DNA from: Chromohalobacter canadensis
Lineage (GTDB): Bacteria; Pseudomonadota; Gammaproteobacteria; Pseudomonadales; Halomonadaceae
DNA length: 64,000 nt
Direction of reading: 5' to 3'
Assembly (NCBI RefSeq): GCF_029544075.1
Contig: NZ_JAJQJH010000014.1
Coordinates: forward strand, 36,048-100,047
Shown here: positions 43,596 to 54,082 of the stretch, piece by piece
How the letters are laid out: the number at the start of each line of letters is the position of its first letter
How positions within the stretch are numbered: position 1 is the stretch's first letter
Program-made: the position numbers and the translations under genes
The notes under the pieces: model-generated
What the model was told of the DNA's origin: nothing
Database searches by the model: none
The model's input: the letters and a program-made list of their open reading frames with translations, nothing else

Positions 43596-44064
43596 ATTTC
43601 TACTGCTGCGTATCCTTACTTGCTTCCACGAGCGTCCTGCTCGTGCATCCTTGGCATACTTGAGCTATCCGTGTTCGGTCTTCCTACGGAGAGCGTCCTG
43701 TGCTCTTCGGTATGACTATAATCGCACGCTTTCATGACTATAGATATGGCTGAACCATATATATTTCATGCGCACTACGAAAATGCTGAATACATCGAAG
43801 AGGATAATGAATCACAACGCATGCGGGGTGAAAAATATATTTAAAAACATGAAGTTGCTCGTTGCTTCGAACGCCGCGTAACGCAGCGATTCGCCCGCGA
43901 AAAAACTTATTCAGTGTTTCTTTAGCGCTATTTGCGAGACGCTCATTAAAGGTCAATATTGAAACAAATGATGCCATTTTAAAAACCCTTGGGAATCAAT
44001 GGGGCGCCGGCTGTATTTACGTTATTTAACCAATAGGCTACGCTCTTGATACAGATTTAAATTT

Positions 44065-44084
44065 AAAAAAGGCCTCGGAAGGCT
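44065..44084 (-). terminator. Probable terminator after the glucan synthase gene
   Basis: A short stem, GCCT/AGGC with a TCCG loop, followed on the minus strand by TTTTTT, about 100 bases after the stop at 44182. The stem is short, so this is tentative. Confidence 0.5.
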
Positions 44085-44181
44085 GGTGCTTTTTTGAGAG
44101 TGCTCTGGATGTTTAGCTGTGCAGAGCTTAGCATTTTAAAAATATTCTATAGAACATTGTTGAGCGTTACATGTGATCCAA

Positions 44182-47100
44182 CTATTCGGGGGCCGACACT
44201 TCCGGATGCGCTTTGCCAACCGCCGAGGGCCGAGTGGTGGGTATCGCAAGCACCAGATGGTGCCGGGCGCCATCGAGCGGCACACGGACTTTCCCGGCAA
44301 CACAGGCGATCGCTTCTCCATCCAGGTGGGCTTGCGAGGTGGCAAGGTTCCGTGACTGATCCACCTGGATGGTGTAATGCGACGAGGCCACTACAATGGT
44401 CGCTTCGAAGCCCGGCCAGGCGGCGGGCAGGCATGGGGCGACGACCAGGAAGGCCCCTTCGCGACGGATGCCAAGGATGCCTTCGAGCCCTGCCCGATAC
44501 ATCCAGCCGGCGGACCCCGTGTACCAGGTCCAGCCGCCTCGCCCGGCATGCGGGGCAACGGAGTACACATCGGCAGCCACGACATAGGGCTCGACTTTAT
44601 AACGTTCTGCTTCTTCCACGGTGCGGGCGTGGTTGATGGGATTGAGTAGCGAGAACAGCTCGGCGGCTTTGTCGCCTTCGCCCAACTGCGCATACGCCAG
44701 GATGACCCACATCGAGGCATGGCTGTATTGGCCGCCGTTTTCTCGCAGTCCGGGAGGGTAGCCGCCTATATAGCCGGGGTCGCGCGTGGGGTAGTCGAAG
44801 GGAGGCCAGAACAGCAGCGCCAGCCCTGGGTCCTCGCGGATCAATTCGCGCTCCAGCGAACGCATGGCGAGGGCGGCGCGCTGTGGATCGGCCGCACCGG
44901 AGAGTACCGCCCAGGACTGGGCAATCGAATCGATACGACACTCATCGCTCTCCTGGGTGCCGAGCCAGCTACCGTCGTCGTAGGTCGCCCGCCGGTACCA
45001 CTCACCATCCCAGGCATGCTGTTCGAGCGACTCACGCAGCGAGACCGCGTGGGCCCGCCAGCGCTTGGCGCGGGCATCTTCGCCGCTGCGTTGTTCGGCG
45101 AAGGGCAGGAACAGGTCCAGGGTGCGTGCCAGCAGCCAGCCCAGCCACACGCTTTCGCCCTTGCCTGCCTCACCGACCCGATTCATGCCATCGTTCCAGT
45201 CGCCGCCGCCGATCAGCGGCAGGCCATGCTCGCCCGTCAGCGCCAGGCACTGGTCGAGACCGCGCGCGCAATGTTCAAACAGCGAGGCGCTTTCGTCGGC
45301 GATCATGGGCTGGAAGAAGGCATCGTGCTCACCGTCGGCGAGCAATGCGCCTTCCAGGAAGCCCACCGACTCGTCCAGCACGGCGGCGTCGCCCGAGGTC
45401 GCGATGTAGAGGGCGCTGGCGTAGGCCAGCCAGACCCGGTCGTCGGAAATGCGGGTGCGCACGCCCTGGCCGGAATGGGGCAGCCACCAGTGCTGGACAT
45501 CGCCTTCGACGAACTGCCGCGAAGCGGCACGCAGCAGATGGTGTCGGGTCGTCCCGGGGCTGGCGAAGGTCAGGGCCATGCCATCCTGTAGCTGGTCGCG
45601 GAAACCATAGGCGCCGCTGGCCTGGTAGAAGGCGGAACGCGCGGTGATCCGGCAGGCCAGGGTCTGATAGAGCAGCCAGCCGTTGAGCATGATGTCCATG
45701 GCGCGATCGGGCGTAGAGACCTGCACTGCGCCAAGTTGCCCTTGCCAGTAAGCCGTGACCGCGGCGAGTTCGGCGTCGAGATCGGCCTGGCGATAATGAA
45801 CGACGAGCTCCCTGGCCTCATCGGTGGAATGGCACTGGCCGATGAACGAGACGATCTCGACCGTCTCCCCCGCTGCCAGCTCGACGGTGCACTGCAGGGC
45901 CGTGCAGGGATCCCACCCGGCGCCTGTGGCTCCGGAAAGGGGGGTGCGGCCGGCAAGACCCGCGGGGGAGGACAGGCTGCCGCCATGGCCGAGGAATTCA
46001 CCGCGATCCGCCGTCCAGGCCGTTTGCAGGCCGCCCAGGTCGGCGAAGGCGACGCGTCCGGGAAAGGCCATGTTCCAGGGATTGCTGACCAGCATCGCGC
46101 CACAGGCTTCATCCCTGCGCGAGATGATGAACGGGCCGGATGCGCTGCGTGACAGACCCAGCGACCACTCCACGTAGGCGGTGATGGATAACCGGCGAGT
46201 GCGGCCCGAGCGATTCTCGAGGCTCAGGCGCGAAATGCGGATGGGGTCGCCGAGCGGCACGAAATGCACCAGATCGAGGGCGATGCCGTGAGCCTCGTGC
46301 TCGAAGCGGCTATAGCCGAAACCGTGCCGGGCCACGTAGCGCCCCTCGTCACGCACCGGCAGTGCCGTCGCCGTCCACACCGCCAGGCTCTCTTCGTCGC
46401 GCACGTAGATCGCGTCGCCGCAGGGGTCCATCACGGGATCGTTCGACCAGGGAGTGAGCGGGTTTTCGCGGCTGTTGTCGGCCCACAGGTAGCCGGAGCC
46501 CTCCGCCGAGACCTGGAAACCGAACCCGGTGTTGGCGATCACGTTGAGCCACGGGGCCGGCGTAGAGCGCCCGCTCTCGAGGATCGTCACGTATTCCTTC
46601 CCCTGCTTGTCGAAGCCCCCCAGGCCATTGAAGAACTCGAGCGCAGGCGGTACCTCAATGTCTCGTACTTGCGTTCCCGTTCCACGCAGCCGGGTCTTTC
46701 TTGAAATCGGTGCAGGGGGCGGGTACCGCAGCGCGGGCGGTATCAGCGCGAGTTGATCGGCAATCGGCCCGCGGTGCGCCACCAGCGCCACCCGGGCCAC
46801 GGATTGCAACAGCAGACGGGCGTCGAGGCCCATCAGGTCGGCACGCAAGGCGATCACCGAGCCCTGGGCATGCCCCTCATGGATACGTGGCCGCGACTGG
46901 CTGCTGTGCACCGCGGTCTCGATGGCCTGCTGGAGATCCTGCATATAGGAGGAGGCACGCTCGTTGACAATCACCAGATCGACGCCGAGACGCTTCATGC
47001 GCCAGTACTCATGGGCACGCAGCAACTGGCGCACCTGGGCCATGTCATCGGTCGAATCGATGCGCAGCAACACGATCGGCAGGTCGCCGGAAATGGCGTG

Positions 47101-50100
47101 CGGCCAGAGTGCCGATTGCGGCCCCGCGCCGCGCGCGATGGCCTCACGCGAGGCCCTGAAACGCGGGTCGGCATACAGGATGGGGGCGGCCAGGCGCTGG
47201 AAGTCCGCCGCTTCCTCGGGCGTGATGCTCAAGTGGCGAAGCTGGACTTGCGCCTGGGTCCAGGCCAGGGTCTTGGCCCGCTCATAGGCGCTGCGGTCGT
47301 GATGCTTGTCGATCAGGTCCAGCAGGGCCTCGCGTGATGCCGCCACGACGGTCCAGAAAGCGACACGGGTGACTTTGCCGGGGGCGACCTTGAGGCGATG
47401 CCGCAGCGAAAAGATCGGATCGAGCACCGTCCCCGTGGTGTTCGTCAGCCGCTTTTCCCCGCTCAGGGCAGCGGCCGTGGTCACCGTACGTCCCCGGCCG
47501 ATGAAACGAGCGCGATCGGTCTCGTATTGCGGCTCGCTCGGGATGTCGCCTTCCACCACGCTGAAGTGGGCGGCCCAGATTTCTGCTTCGTCCGGCCCAC
47601 GCCGACGGCGGGTGGCGATCAGCGCGTTGAATTCCTTGAGGTATTCGGTGACCACGAACAGCTTGGCGAAAGCGGGGTGGGCGTTGTCGGCGGCTGGCGT
47701 GGTCAGCACCAGTTCCGAATAGGAGGTGACGTCGATATTTCGCGTCCGCCGCCCGCTATTGGTCAATGATACGCGCCGCACCTCGCTGTCGTCCTCGCCC
47801 GAGACCAGCACATCGAGGTGGGTGGTCAGGTCGCCATGACGGTGCGTGAAGCGGGCATAGTCCTCGGCAAAGAGCACATCCTGGCTATCTTTCTCGACGT
47901 TCGTTCCTTTGTCGGGCATGGGGCCGCCGGCCGACCAGAGGTCGGCTGTGTCTCTATCGCGCAGGAAGATGAAGCTGCCCAAATGGTCGCGGGTCGCGTC
48001 TTCTTGCCAGCGACTGATGGCGACATGCCCCCAGCGGCTGTACCCCGCCCCCGTCGCCGTCAACATGACCGAATAGCGTCCGTTCGACAGCAGATGGGTC
48101 ACCGGTGCGCCTACGGTTGTTGGCGCTATACGACGAATCGCATGGCTTTCGTTGAGCGTCTCGCTCGGTGGCGATTTCACTTCCTCGGCGCGGGGATGGG
48201 CTATGGCTACGTCGCGTGGGATGCGTTCCTGCAACAGCAGTGCGCTGGCCTGGATGATCGGTTCACGATGGAAGCGTTCACGCATCCGTCCCTCGTGCAG
48301 GGTATTGGCGATGGCCACGATGCTCATGCCCTGATGGTGGGCCATGAAGCTACGCACGATGGCGAACTCCTCACCCGCCGGGACTCGCGAGCGGGTGAAG
48401 TCGAGCGCTTCGTAGAATCCATAGCGGCCCAGTGCCCCCAAACCGGCGAGCCGGGTGAAGTTGCGACGCGCACCAAGTGGATCGACCATCGTCGCCAGGC
48501 CGGTCGCATAAGGAGCCACCACCAGGTCGGCGGAGAGACCGCGCTTCAGCCCCAGGCCGGGCACGCCGAAGTTGGAATACTGATAGGTGAATTCCCTATC
48601 GCGGGCATTGTAGGCGGATTCGGAGATGCCCCAGGGAATCCCCAGCGAAGCGGCATACGCCACCTGACGCTTGACCACCAGGCGGTTGCTCTGCTCGAGA
48701 AGACTGCCCGCGGGGGCGCGCATCACCAGCGACGGCATCAGGTATTCGAACATCGAGCCCGACCAGGAAATCAGCGCCGAGCCGTGATCCAGCGGCGTGG
48801 CCGTGCGTCCGAGACGGAACCAGTGGCGCGTCGGGACATCACCCTTGGCAATCGCCAACAGGCTGGCCAGCCGCGCTTCGGAGGCCAGCAGGTCGTAGCA
48901 ACTGCCGTCGAGCGTGTTGTCGTCCACGGAATAGCCGATCGACAGCAACTGGCGTTCGGGGACGAACAGAAAGGCGAAATCCATTTCCAGTGCCATGCGC
49001 CGCGCGGTGGCGGCGATCTCTCTGAAGCGTTCCAAGAGTCGTTCCCGAGGCTCGGGCCTGGCGATCTTCTTTCGGTCGCGGCAATGCTCGGCGATCGACT
49101 TGCGCAAGGCTCCCACCCAGAACAACACCTCTTCGGCCCAGGTGTCTTCGGCGCCTTGCAGGGCCTCATGGGCGAGCCCCGTGACGTGATCACTGAGTCG
49201 TTTCAGTGTCGGCGACCACGCCACGACCAGGGGGTCGTCCTGCAAATACGCCTCGATCTCCTCCAGACCGGCCTCGAGCGAGGCGACATGCGCGCCATGT
49301 GCCGGCGGTGTCGCCTCAAGGGCCTCGCGCGCCAGATGCAGATTATCCGCGATACCTGGACGAGGATCGGGCGACAGTTCGCCTTGCGACCAGGCTTCAC
49401 AGGCATTGGCGACGGTGAGTAGGTGGCCCGCGAGATTACCGCTATCGACCGAGGAGACGTACCTGGGAGTCAACGGACGAAGGTCCTGAGTGTCGTACCA
49501 ATTGAAAAAATGCCCGCGATAGCGCGGGAGGGTCTGCATGACCCTCAGCGTGTCCTCCAGGCGCTCGGCGCTATTCAGCGCGCCCAGCCAACCGAAGTCG
49601 CGGGCGGCCAGCACCGACAGGAGATACAGCCCCATGTTGGTGGGGGAGGTGCGCCGGGCGACCACGGGTTGAGGCGCTTCCTGGAAGTTGTCTGGCGGCA
49701 ACCAGTTGTCTCGAGCTGTGACGAAGGTTTCGAAGAAACGCCAGGTGCGCCGCGCGATCAGACGCAGTTCCTGTGCCTCGGCTATCGAGAGCGGGTATTC
49801 CGGGGCGAGACTTCCGGGCCGGCTGATCCACGCAGCGATGACCGGCGCCACCAGCCAGAGCAGCACCGGGAGCAGCACCACGGGCCAGGCCTGAGGCGCC
49901 AGGCTCAAGACACCCGACGACACTACCAGCGCCAGTACGGTCCCCGGCGCCATGCTGCGATAAAAGCCTGTCAGCGTCAGTCTCGGCCGTCCCATCGACT
50001 GTGCGGCCGTCGTCCACTCGAGCAGGTGGCGACGGGTGACCAACACACGAACCAGGGTCCTGACGATGGCATCCAGCATCCGCCAGGTCTGGTCGGGCAG

Positions 50101-52767
50101 GAAGGCCACCCACAACAGGGTCTGGGCCGAGGCCAGTTTCAGATCGGAAAGCCATTGGTGAAAATAGTGTCGCGGGTTGACGCCTGCTTGAGTCGGAATC
50201 AGCGACAGCAGCAGTGGCAGCAGCGCGGGCGCGGCGATGACCGTGACGACGAATAGCGTGCCTGCTAGCGCCGCGGGCAGCGGTAATAACCAACTGGCGG
50301 CAAGGCAGGCCAGCAGCAGTGGCGCCAGCAGTGAACGGCGTAAATTGTCCATCAGTTTCAAGCGCCCGGTCCAGGGCATCGCCTGCGCGAAAATCCATGG
50401 CAGCAATTGCCAGTCGCCTCGTGTCCAGCGATGTTGGCGCTTGGCGGCGACATCGTAGCGGGACGGGAATTCCTCGATGACTTCGATATCCGAAGCCAGG
50501 CCGGCGCGGGCGAACACGCCCTCGAACAGGTCATGGCTGAGCACCCGGTTCTCCGGCACGCGCCCGCTGAGCGAGGCTTCGAAGGCATCGATATGGTAGA
50601 TGCCCTTGCCGGCAAAGGAGCCCTCGCCGAGAAGATCCTGATACAGATCCGATATGGCCGCGGCATAGGGATCGATGCCACCGGGTGCGGAGAACAGGCG
50701 TTGATGGATCGACCCCTGGCGGCCCAGCGGCAGCGAGGGCGTTACCCGCGGCTGGAGAATAGCGTAGCCTTCCATGACGCGCTGGCGGCTTGCATCGAAC
50801 CGGGGTTGATTCAGTGGGTGTGCCATCTTGCCGATGAGCTGGCTGGCCGCCCCGCGGGGCAGCCGGGTATCCGCATCCAGCGTGATGACATAACGTACAT
50901 CGCGCGGTATAGCGGTCGAAGCCAGGAAGGTGGTGTCGAGGGCGCCGCGGAGCAAGCGGTTGAGCTCATGCAGCTTGCCACGTTTGCGCTCCCAGCCCAT
51001 CCAGCAATTCTCACCACGATTGAACACCCGCCGACGGTGCAGCAGGAAAAAGCGCTCGTGACCGTCATTGTCGCCATGGCGGCGGTTCAGTTGGGCGATT
51101 GCCGCACGGGCACTCGCTAACAATGGGACGTCCTCGGCAATATCCTCGTGCTGGGCATCGACTCCATCGGTGAGCAGGGCGTATACGATGGCGCCGCCAC
51201 CGCTGGCCAGGTGATGGACCTCTAGCCGCTCGATCTGCTCGCGCAGGTCGGCCTCGTTGGTCAGCAACGTCGGCACGGCGATCAGCGTGCGCAGGGTAGT
51301 TGGAACGCCTTCGGAGAGATCCAGGCTCGGCAGGGGCTGGGCACCGACGCTAAAAATGATCAACCGATTGACCAGTAGCGTCGCCACTTCGGTGGCGGGG
51401 AGTAGCCCCAGCAGCCCCAGCAACCACAGCCACACGAGGGGGAATTGACCCGCGGACAGCGACCATAAAGCTGCCAATGTCATCGTCAGCAACCCAGCGG
51501 TAGCTACCGCGATCAGGCCAACGTAGCCGCTCATGCCACTGGTCAGAATGGCCTGCCGCAAGCGCTGACGCAGTGAAGGTCGAAAGCCGATTGCTTGCTC
51601 GAGCGAAGGCCGCCCGGCGGCGATCAGGAAATAGCCGGGATCGCCCACGCGGGCGGTCTCGATGGGGCCATCGGCGTTCGCCATCGCCTCGCGTGATGCG
51701 GCCAGGGCCTGGTCCACTACCTCCAACTCCTCCCGCGCAGAGCCCCGGGCCAATTGTTCCACGGCACTGCGATAACTGTTGCGCGTCGGGAAATCCAGTG
51801 TTGTGAAGAGACCACTTTGTTCTAGCCGTTCATCGACCAGGCTGACGCTTTCGAACAGCTCCGCCCAGTCGATGCTCGACACGAAGCGCATGCTGGTAAT
51901 GATGTTGCGAACGGTGACGTTGGCGGCGCCTTGACGCTGCTGGGCCTGCTGGATCACGTCATCGATGGCGTCGTCCTGGGCGCTGACCTGTTCCTCCAGC
52001 CAGCCCACCATGGGGTTGGTTCGCGGGTCTAGACCGCGCAAGCGCTTGGCCAACTGAGCGACGAAGGGCCCTGCCAATGGCATCGTGCTGCGGGGCAGCG
52101 TACTGGCATCCAATGAAGAACGATGCCCCTCCGGGACCAGCCACCGGGTCGCCAGGGCATCGGCCTCGTTGTGTGCAGCCTGTTCGCTGACGATCTGCTC
52201 GGCGAGTCGTCGCAGGTTCTCTATGAGTACGATCCGCAGAGTGATCGCTACCGCCCATAGCTCGCCGATGGTCAATGGTTGAACGCGTTGGTAGGCCGTA
52301 ATGAAGCCACGTAGGGTAGCGGGGTCGAAATGGCTGTCGGTGTGGGCGACAAAGGCCCAGGCCAGACCGAAGACACGTGGGTAGCCGGCAAAGGGCCCAT
52401 CGGCCAGTTTGGGGAGCTGGCGATAATAACCGGGTGGCAGATCGCCACGAATCTCGCGGATCTGGGCGTCGATGAGGTGATAATTGTCGAGCAGCCAGGC
52501 CGCGGCGGGCACGATATCGCGCCCTTCGGCGACTTCCAGGGCACATGCACGATAGGCCCTCAACAAGACCTTGGCGTTGTCCTCAAGCCGCCTTGCCAGC
52601 GGCAACACCCTGGGCGGTTTGTCGGTGACACGCTGAGCTTTTGCGAGGCTGCCGGCATGTTGTTCGAGCCGCTCGGCACTGAACAGCTCTTCCCGCACCG
52701 GGGCCGTATCATGCCAGGGCGATGGCGAGGTGAAAGCCTGGCGTACAATACTAAGCAGAGAGGCCAC
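44182..52767 (-). CDS. ndvB: Cyclic beta-1,2-glucan synthase (NdvB-like)
   Basis: A 2861-residue multi-domain enzyme, close in length to rhizobial NdvB (about 2830). Membrane helices lie at about 412-475 and from about 813 on. Between them is the GT84 glycosyltransferase (about 480-800), with the DADT metal site at 631-634 and QHRW at 778-781. A glycoamylase-like region follows (about 1290-1520, around SGSMFEYLMPSL). The C-terminal part is a GH94 phosphorylase-type module with GGDWNDGMNRVG near 2520. It builds and cyclises periplasmic beta-1,2-glucan from UDP-glucose. It stands alone; no ndvA-like exporter is beside it. Confidence 0.9.
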   Translation of the reverse strand: MASLLSIVRQAFTSPSPWHDTAPVREELFSAERLEQHAGSLAKAQRVTDKPPRVLPLARRLEDNAKVLLRAYRACALEVAEGRDIVPAAAWLLDNYHLIDAQIREIRGDLPPGYYRQLPKLADGPFAGYPRVFGLAWAFVAHTDSHFDPATLRGFITAYQRVQPLTIGELWAVAITLRIVLIENLRRLAEQIVSEQAAHNEADALATRWLVPEGHRSSLDASTLPRSTMPLAGPFVAQLAKRLRGLDPRTNPMVGWLEEQVSAQDDAIDDVIQQAQQRQGAANVTVRNIITSMRFVSSIDWAELFESVSLVDERLEQSGLFTTLDFPTRNSYRSAVEQLARGSAREELEVVDQALAASREAMANADGPIETARVGDPGYFLIAAGRPSLEQAIGFRPSLRQRLRQAILTSGMSGYVGLIAVATAGLLTMTLAALWSLSAGQFPLVWLWLLGLLGLLPATEVATLLVNRLIIFSVGAQPLPSLDLSEGVPTTLRTLIAVPTLLTNEADLREQIERLEVHHLASGGGAIVYALLTDGVDAQHEDIAEDVPLLASARAAIAQLNRRHGDNDGHERFFLLHRRRVFNRGENCWMGWERKRGKLHELNRLLRGALDTTFLASTAIPRDVRYVITLDADTRLPRGAASQLIGKMAHPLNQPRFDASRQRVMEGYAILQPRVTPSLPLGRQGSIHQRLFSAPGGIDPYAAAISDLYQDLLGEGSFAGKGIYHIDAFEASLSGRVPENRVLSHDLFEGVFARAGLASDIEVIEEFPSRYDVAAKRQHRWTRGDWQLLPWIFAQAMPWTGRLKLMDNLRRSLLAPLLLACLAASWLLPLPAALAGTLFVVTVIAAPALLPLLLSLIPTQAGVNPRHYFHQWLSDLKLASAQTLLWVAFLPDQTWRMLDAIVRTLVRVLVTRRHLLEWTTAAQSMGRPRLTLTGFYRSMAPGTVLALVVSSGVLSLAPQAWPVVLLPVLLWLVAPVIAAWISRPGSLAPEYPLSIAEAQELRLIARRTWRFFETFVTARDNWLPPDNFQEAPQPVVARRTSPTNMGLYLLSVLAARDFGWLGALNSAERLEDTLRVMQTLPRYRGHFFNWYDTQDLRPLTPRYVSSVDSGNLAGHLLTVANACEAWSQGELSPDPRPGIADNLHLAREALEATPPAHGAHVASLEAGLEEIEAYLQDDPLVVAWSPTLKRLSDHVTGLAHEALQGAEDTWAEEVLFWVGALRKSIAEHCRDRKKIARPEPRERLLERFREIAATARRMALEMDFAFLFVPERQLLSIGYSVDDNTLDGSCYDLLASEARLASLLAIAKGDVPTRHWFRLGRTATPLDHGSALISWSGSMFEYLMPSLVMRAPAGSLLEQSNRLVVKRQVAYAASLGIPWGISESAYNARDREFTYQYSNFGVPGLGLKRGLSADLVVAPYATGLATMVDPLGARRNFTRLAGLGALGRYGFYEALDFTRSRVPAGEEFAIVRSFMAHHQGMSIVAIANTLHEGRMRERFHREPIIQASALLLQERIPRDVAIAHPRAEEVKSPPSETLNESHAIRRIAPTTVGAPVTHLLSNGRYSVMLTATGAGYSRWGHVAISRWQEDATRDHLGSFIFLRDRDTADLWSAGGPMPDKGTNVEKDSQDVLFAEDYARFTHRHGDLTTHLDVLVSGEDDSEVRRVSLTNSGRRTRNIDVTSYSELVLTTPAADNAHPAFAKLFVVTEYLKEFNALIATRRRRGPDEAEIWAAHFSVVEGDIPSEPQYETDRARFIGRGRTVTTAAALSGEKRLTNTTGTVLDPIFSLRHRLKVAPGKVTRVAFWTVVAASREALLDLIDKHHDRSAYERAKTLAWTQAQVQLRHLSITPEEAADFQRLAAPILYADPRFRASREAIARGAGPQSALWPHAISGDLPIVLLRIDSTDDMAQVRQLLRAHEYWRMKRLGVDLVIVNERASSYMQDLQQAIETAVHSSQSRPRIHEGHAQGSVIALRADLMGLDARLLLQSVARVALVAHRGPIADQLALIPPALRYPPPAPISRKTRLRGTGTQVRDIEVPPALEFFNGLGGFDKQGKEYVTILESGRSTPAPWLNVIANTGFGFQVSAEGSGYLWADNSRENPLTPWSNDPVMDPCGDAIYVRDEESLAVWTATALPVRDEGRYVARHGFGYSRFEHEAHGIALDLVHFVPLGDPIRISRLSLENRSGRTRRLSITAYVEWSLGLSRSASGPFIISRRDEACGAMLVSNPWNMAFPGRVAFADLGGLQTAWTADRGEFLGHGGSLSSPAGLAGRTPLSGATGAGWDPCTALQCTVELAAGETVEIVSFIGQCHSTDEARELVVHYRQADLDAELAAVTAYWQGQLGAVQVSTPDRAMDIMLNGWLLYQTLACRITARSAFYQASGAYGFRDQLQDGMALTFASPGTTRHHLLRAASRQFVEGDVQHWWLPHSGQGVRTRISDDRVWLAYASALYIATSGDAAVLDESVGFLEGALLADGEHDAFFQPMIADESASLFEHCARGLDQCLALTGEHGLPLIGGGDWNDGMNRVGEAGKGESVWLGWLLARTLDLFLPFAEQRSGEDARAKRWRAHAVSLRESLEQHAWDGEWYRRATYDDGSWLGTQESDECRIDSIAQSWAVLSGAADPQRAALAMRSLERELIREDPGLALLFWPPFDYPTRDPGYIGGYPPGLRENGGQYSHASMWVILAYAQLGEGDKAAELFSLLNPINHARTVEEAERYKVEPYVVAADVYSVAPHAGRGGWTWYTGSAGWMYRAGLEGILGIRREGAFLVVAPCLPAAWPGFEATIVVASSHYTIQVDQSRNLATSQAHLDGEAIACVAGKVRVPLDGARHHLVLAIPTTRPSAVGKAHPEVSAPE

Positions 52768-53256
52768 AAGCGCTATCCTGGTCGATGCGCATTGCCCATT
52801 GGGGCAAGCGATGTTTCGTTACCAGAATTATGCGAATTAACCACGAATTTGTCGGTGCGCCAGCGCACACTGCACTTCCAGAACAGGCGAAAAATAGCTA
52901 CTTAAGCGCGCTAGCGCACTGAACGCCTGGGGTGCTTAAGGCACTATTGCTTTGTCGCTGTCATGCATTTCGCGGACGGCGTCATCGAGGTCTTACCATG
53001 AAAAATCTCAGCATTCTGTCTGTCGCCACCGGTGCTTCGCGGGGCTTGAGCCCACTGGCTGCGCGTCGCTCCGACCACGAGCCGGTCGTTTTCAGCACGC
53101 TCAAGTACCTGCACGTTCCCAGCCAAGCTAGCCTGGGTGAGCCATTGCAAGCGGCTCGCGGGGACGACGACCTCATGAGCATGCAGCCCGGCCAAGTCTG
53201 AACGACCTGGCGGACCTCATGGTCCGCCATTTCCAAGGATTACCTCGCTTGCCGGT
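52768..53256. other. Region between ndvB and the Crp/Fnr gene
   Basis: About 490 bases holding the ndvB promoter area and one possible small gene (52998-53201, listed separately). Nothing else is evident. Confidence 0.4.
52998..53201 (+). CDS. Possible small protein of unknown function
   Basis: A 67-residue frame beginning MKNLSILSVATG, with GAGG seven bases upstream. No domain is recognised and no membrane segment is seen. It lies between two leftward genes and points the other way. Low confidence that it is translated. Confidence 0.25.
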   Translation: MKNLSILSVATGASRGLSPLAARRSDHEPVVFSTLKYLHVPSQASLGEPLQAARGDDDLMSMQPGQV

Positions 53257-53976
53257 TTACGTGGTCGTGTAATAAGGCATCAGGCGATCGCTCTCCTTCT
53301 TGACCACGGCATAACATTCGCAGCTAAGCTGCTCGAGCAGGGGTCTGTCGAGCACCGTGATATGGCCGCGCCGGTATTCGATCACACCCAGCCTGTGCAA
53401 TTTGCCGGCCGCCTCGGTGACCCCTTCGCGACGCACCCCCAACATGTTGGCGATCAGTTCCTGGGTCATGTTCAATTGATTGCCTGGGAGCCGGTCCAGA
53501 GACAGCAGCAGCCATCGACATAACTGCTGATCGATCGAATGGTGGCGGTTGCACACCGCCGTTTGCGCCATCTGGGTGATCAGTGCCTGGGTATAGCGCA
53601 ACAACAGGTGCAGCATTTCCCCATGGCGATTGAATTCATCCTTGAGCTGGTGCACCGGTAACCTCAGCGCCTGGCCGGCACTCTGCACGATCGCCCGGCT
53701 GGTGGTACTTTCGCCACCCATGAAGACGGCGATACCCACCAGACCTTCGTTACCCACCACCGCGATCTCCGCTGATGCTCCGTTCTCCGTCACGTAGAGC
53801 AGCGACACGATTGCGTCGCTGGGGAAATAGACATGACTCAGCGCACCCCCCGCCTCGTGCAGTACTTGTCCCAAGGAAAGCTGTACCGGCTCCAGACAAG
53901 GTGATAACCGCTGCTTGACCTCGCTGGGTAGCGCTGCCAGCAGGTGATTTTTCTCAAGAGAAAGGCTCTCGGTCAT
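53257..53976 (-). CDS. Crp/Fnr family transcription regulator
   Basis: A 239-residue regulator from ATG 53976, with GGAG eight bases upstream; a longer frame from 54060 is rejected. A cyclic-nucleotide-binding-like beta roll covers about 15-130 (VSLLYVTENGASAEIAVVGN), and a Crp-type winged helix covers about 145-225 (MTQELIANMLGVRREGVTEA). There is no Fnr-type N-terminal cysteine cluster, so iron-sulfur oxygen sensing is unlikely. The effector is unknown. It resembles the many short Crp-like regulators found singly in proteobacteria. Confidence 0.85.
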   Translation of the reverse strand: MTESLSLEKNHLLAALPSEVKQRLSPCLEPVQLSLGQVLHEAGGALSHVYFPSDAIVSLLYVTENGASAEIAVVGNEGLVGIAVFMGGESTTSRAIVQSAGQALRLPVHQLKDEFNRHGEMLHLLLRYTQALITQMAQTAVCNRHHSIDQQLCRWLLLSLDRLPGNQLNMTQELIANMLGVRREGVTEAAGKLHRLGVIEYRRGHITVLDRPLLEQLSCECYAVVKKESDRLMPYYTTT

Positions 53977-54082
53977 GCATCTTCTCCATCGGAAAGAACT
54001 TTCAAGCCTTGCTGTGCCATCTTTCTTCAATCTTATCGTAGTGGACGCAAGGTCATTCACGTCGCGTAGCCGACACGTCGAC

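Larger units (their letters stand above)
43443..44181. other. AT-rich intergenic region of about 740 bases
   Basis: Visibly richer in A and T than the flanking genes. It holds two terminator-like hairpins and a minus-strand reading frame at 43738-43977 (79 codons, including FFRGRIAALRGVRSNEQ) that I cannot support as a gene. It may be foreign or decayed DNA. Confidence 0.5.

Noticed and set aside
43738..43977. A 79-codon minus-strand frame in the AT-rich gap
   Set aside because: No ribosome site or family evidence strong enough; kept only as a note in the intergenic entry.
47818..49422. A 534-codon plus-strand frame opposite ndvB
   Set aside because: It lies wholly inside the glucan synthase gene and has no recognisable domain.
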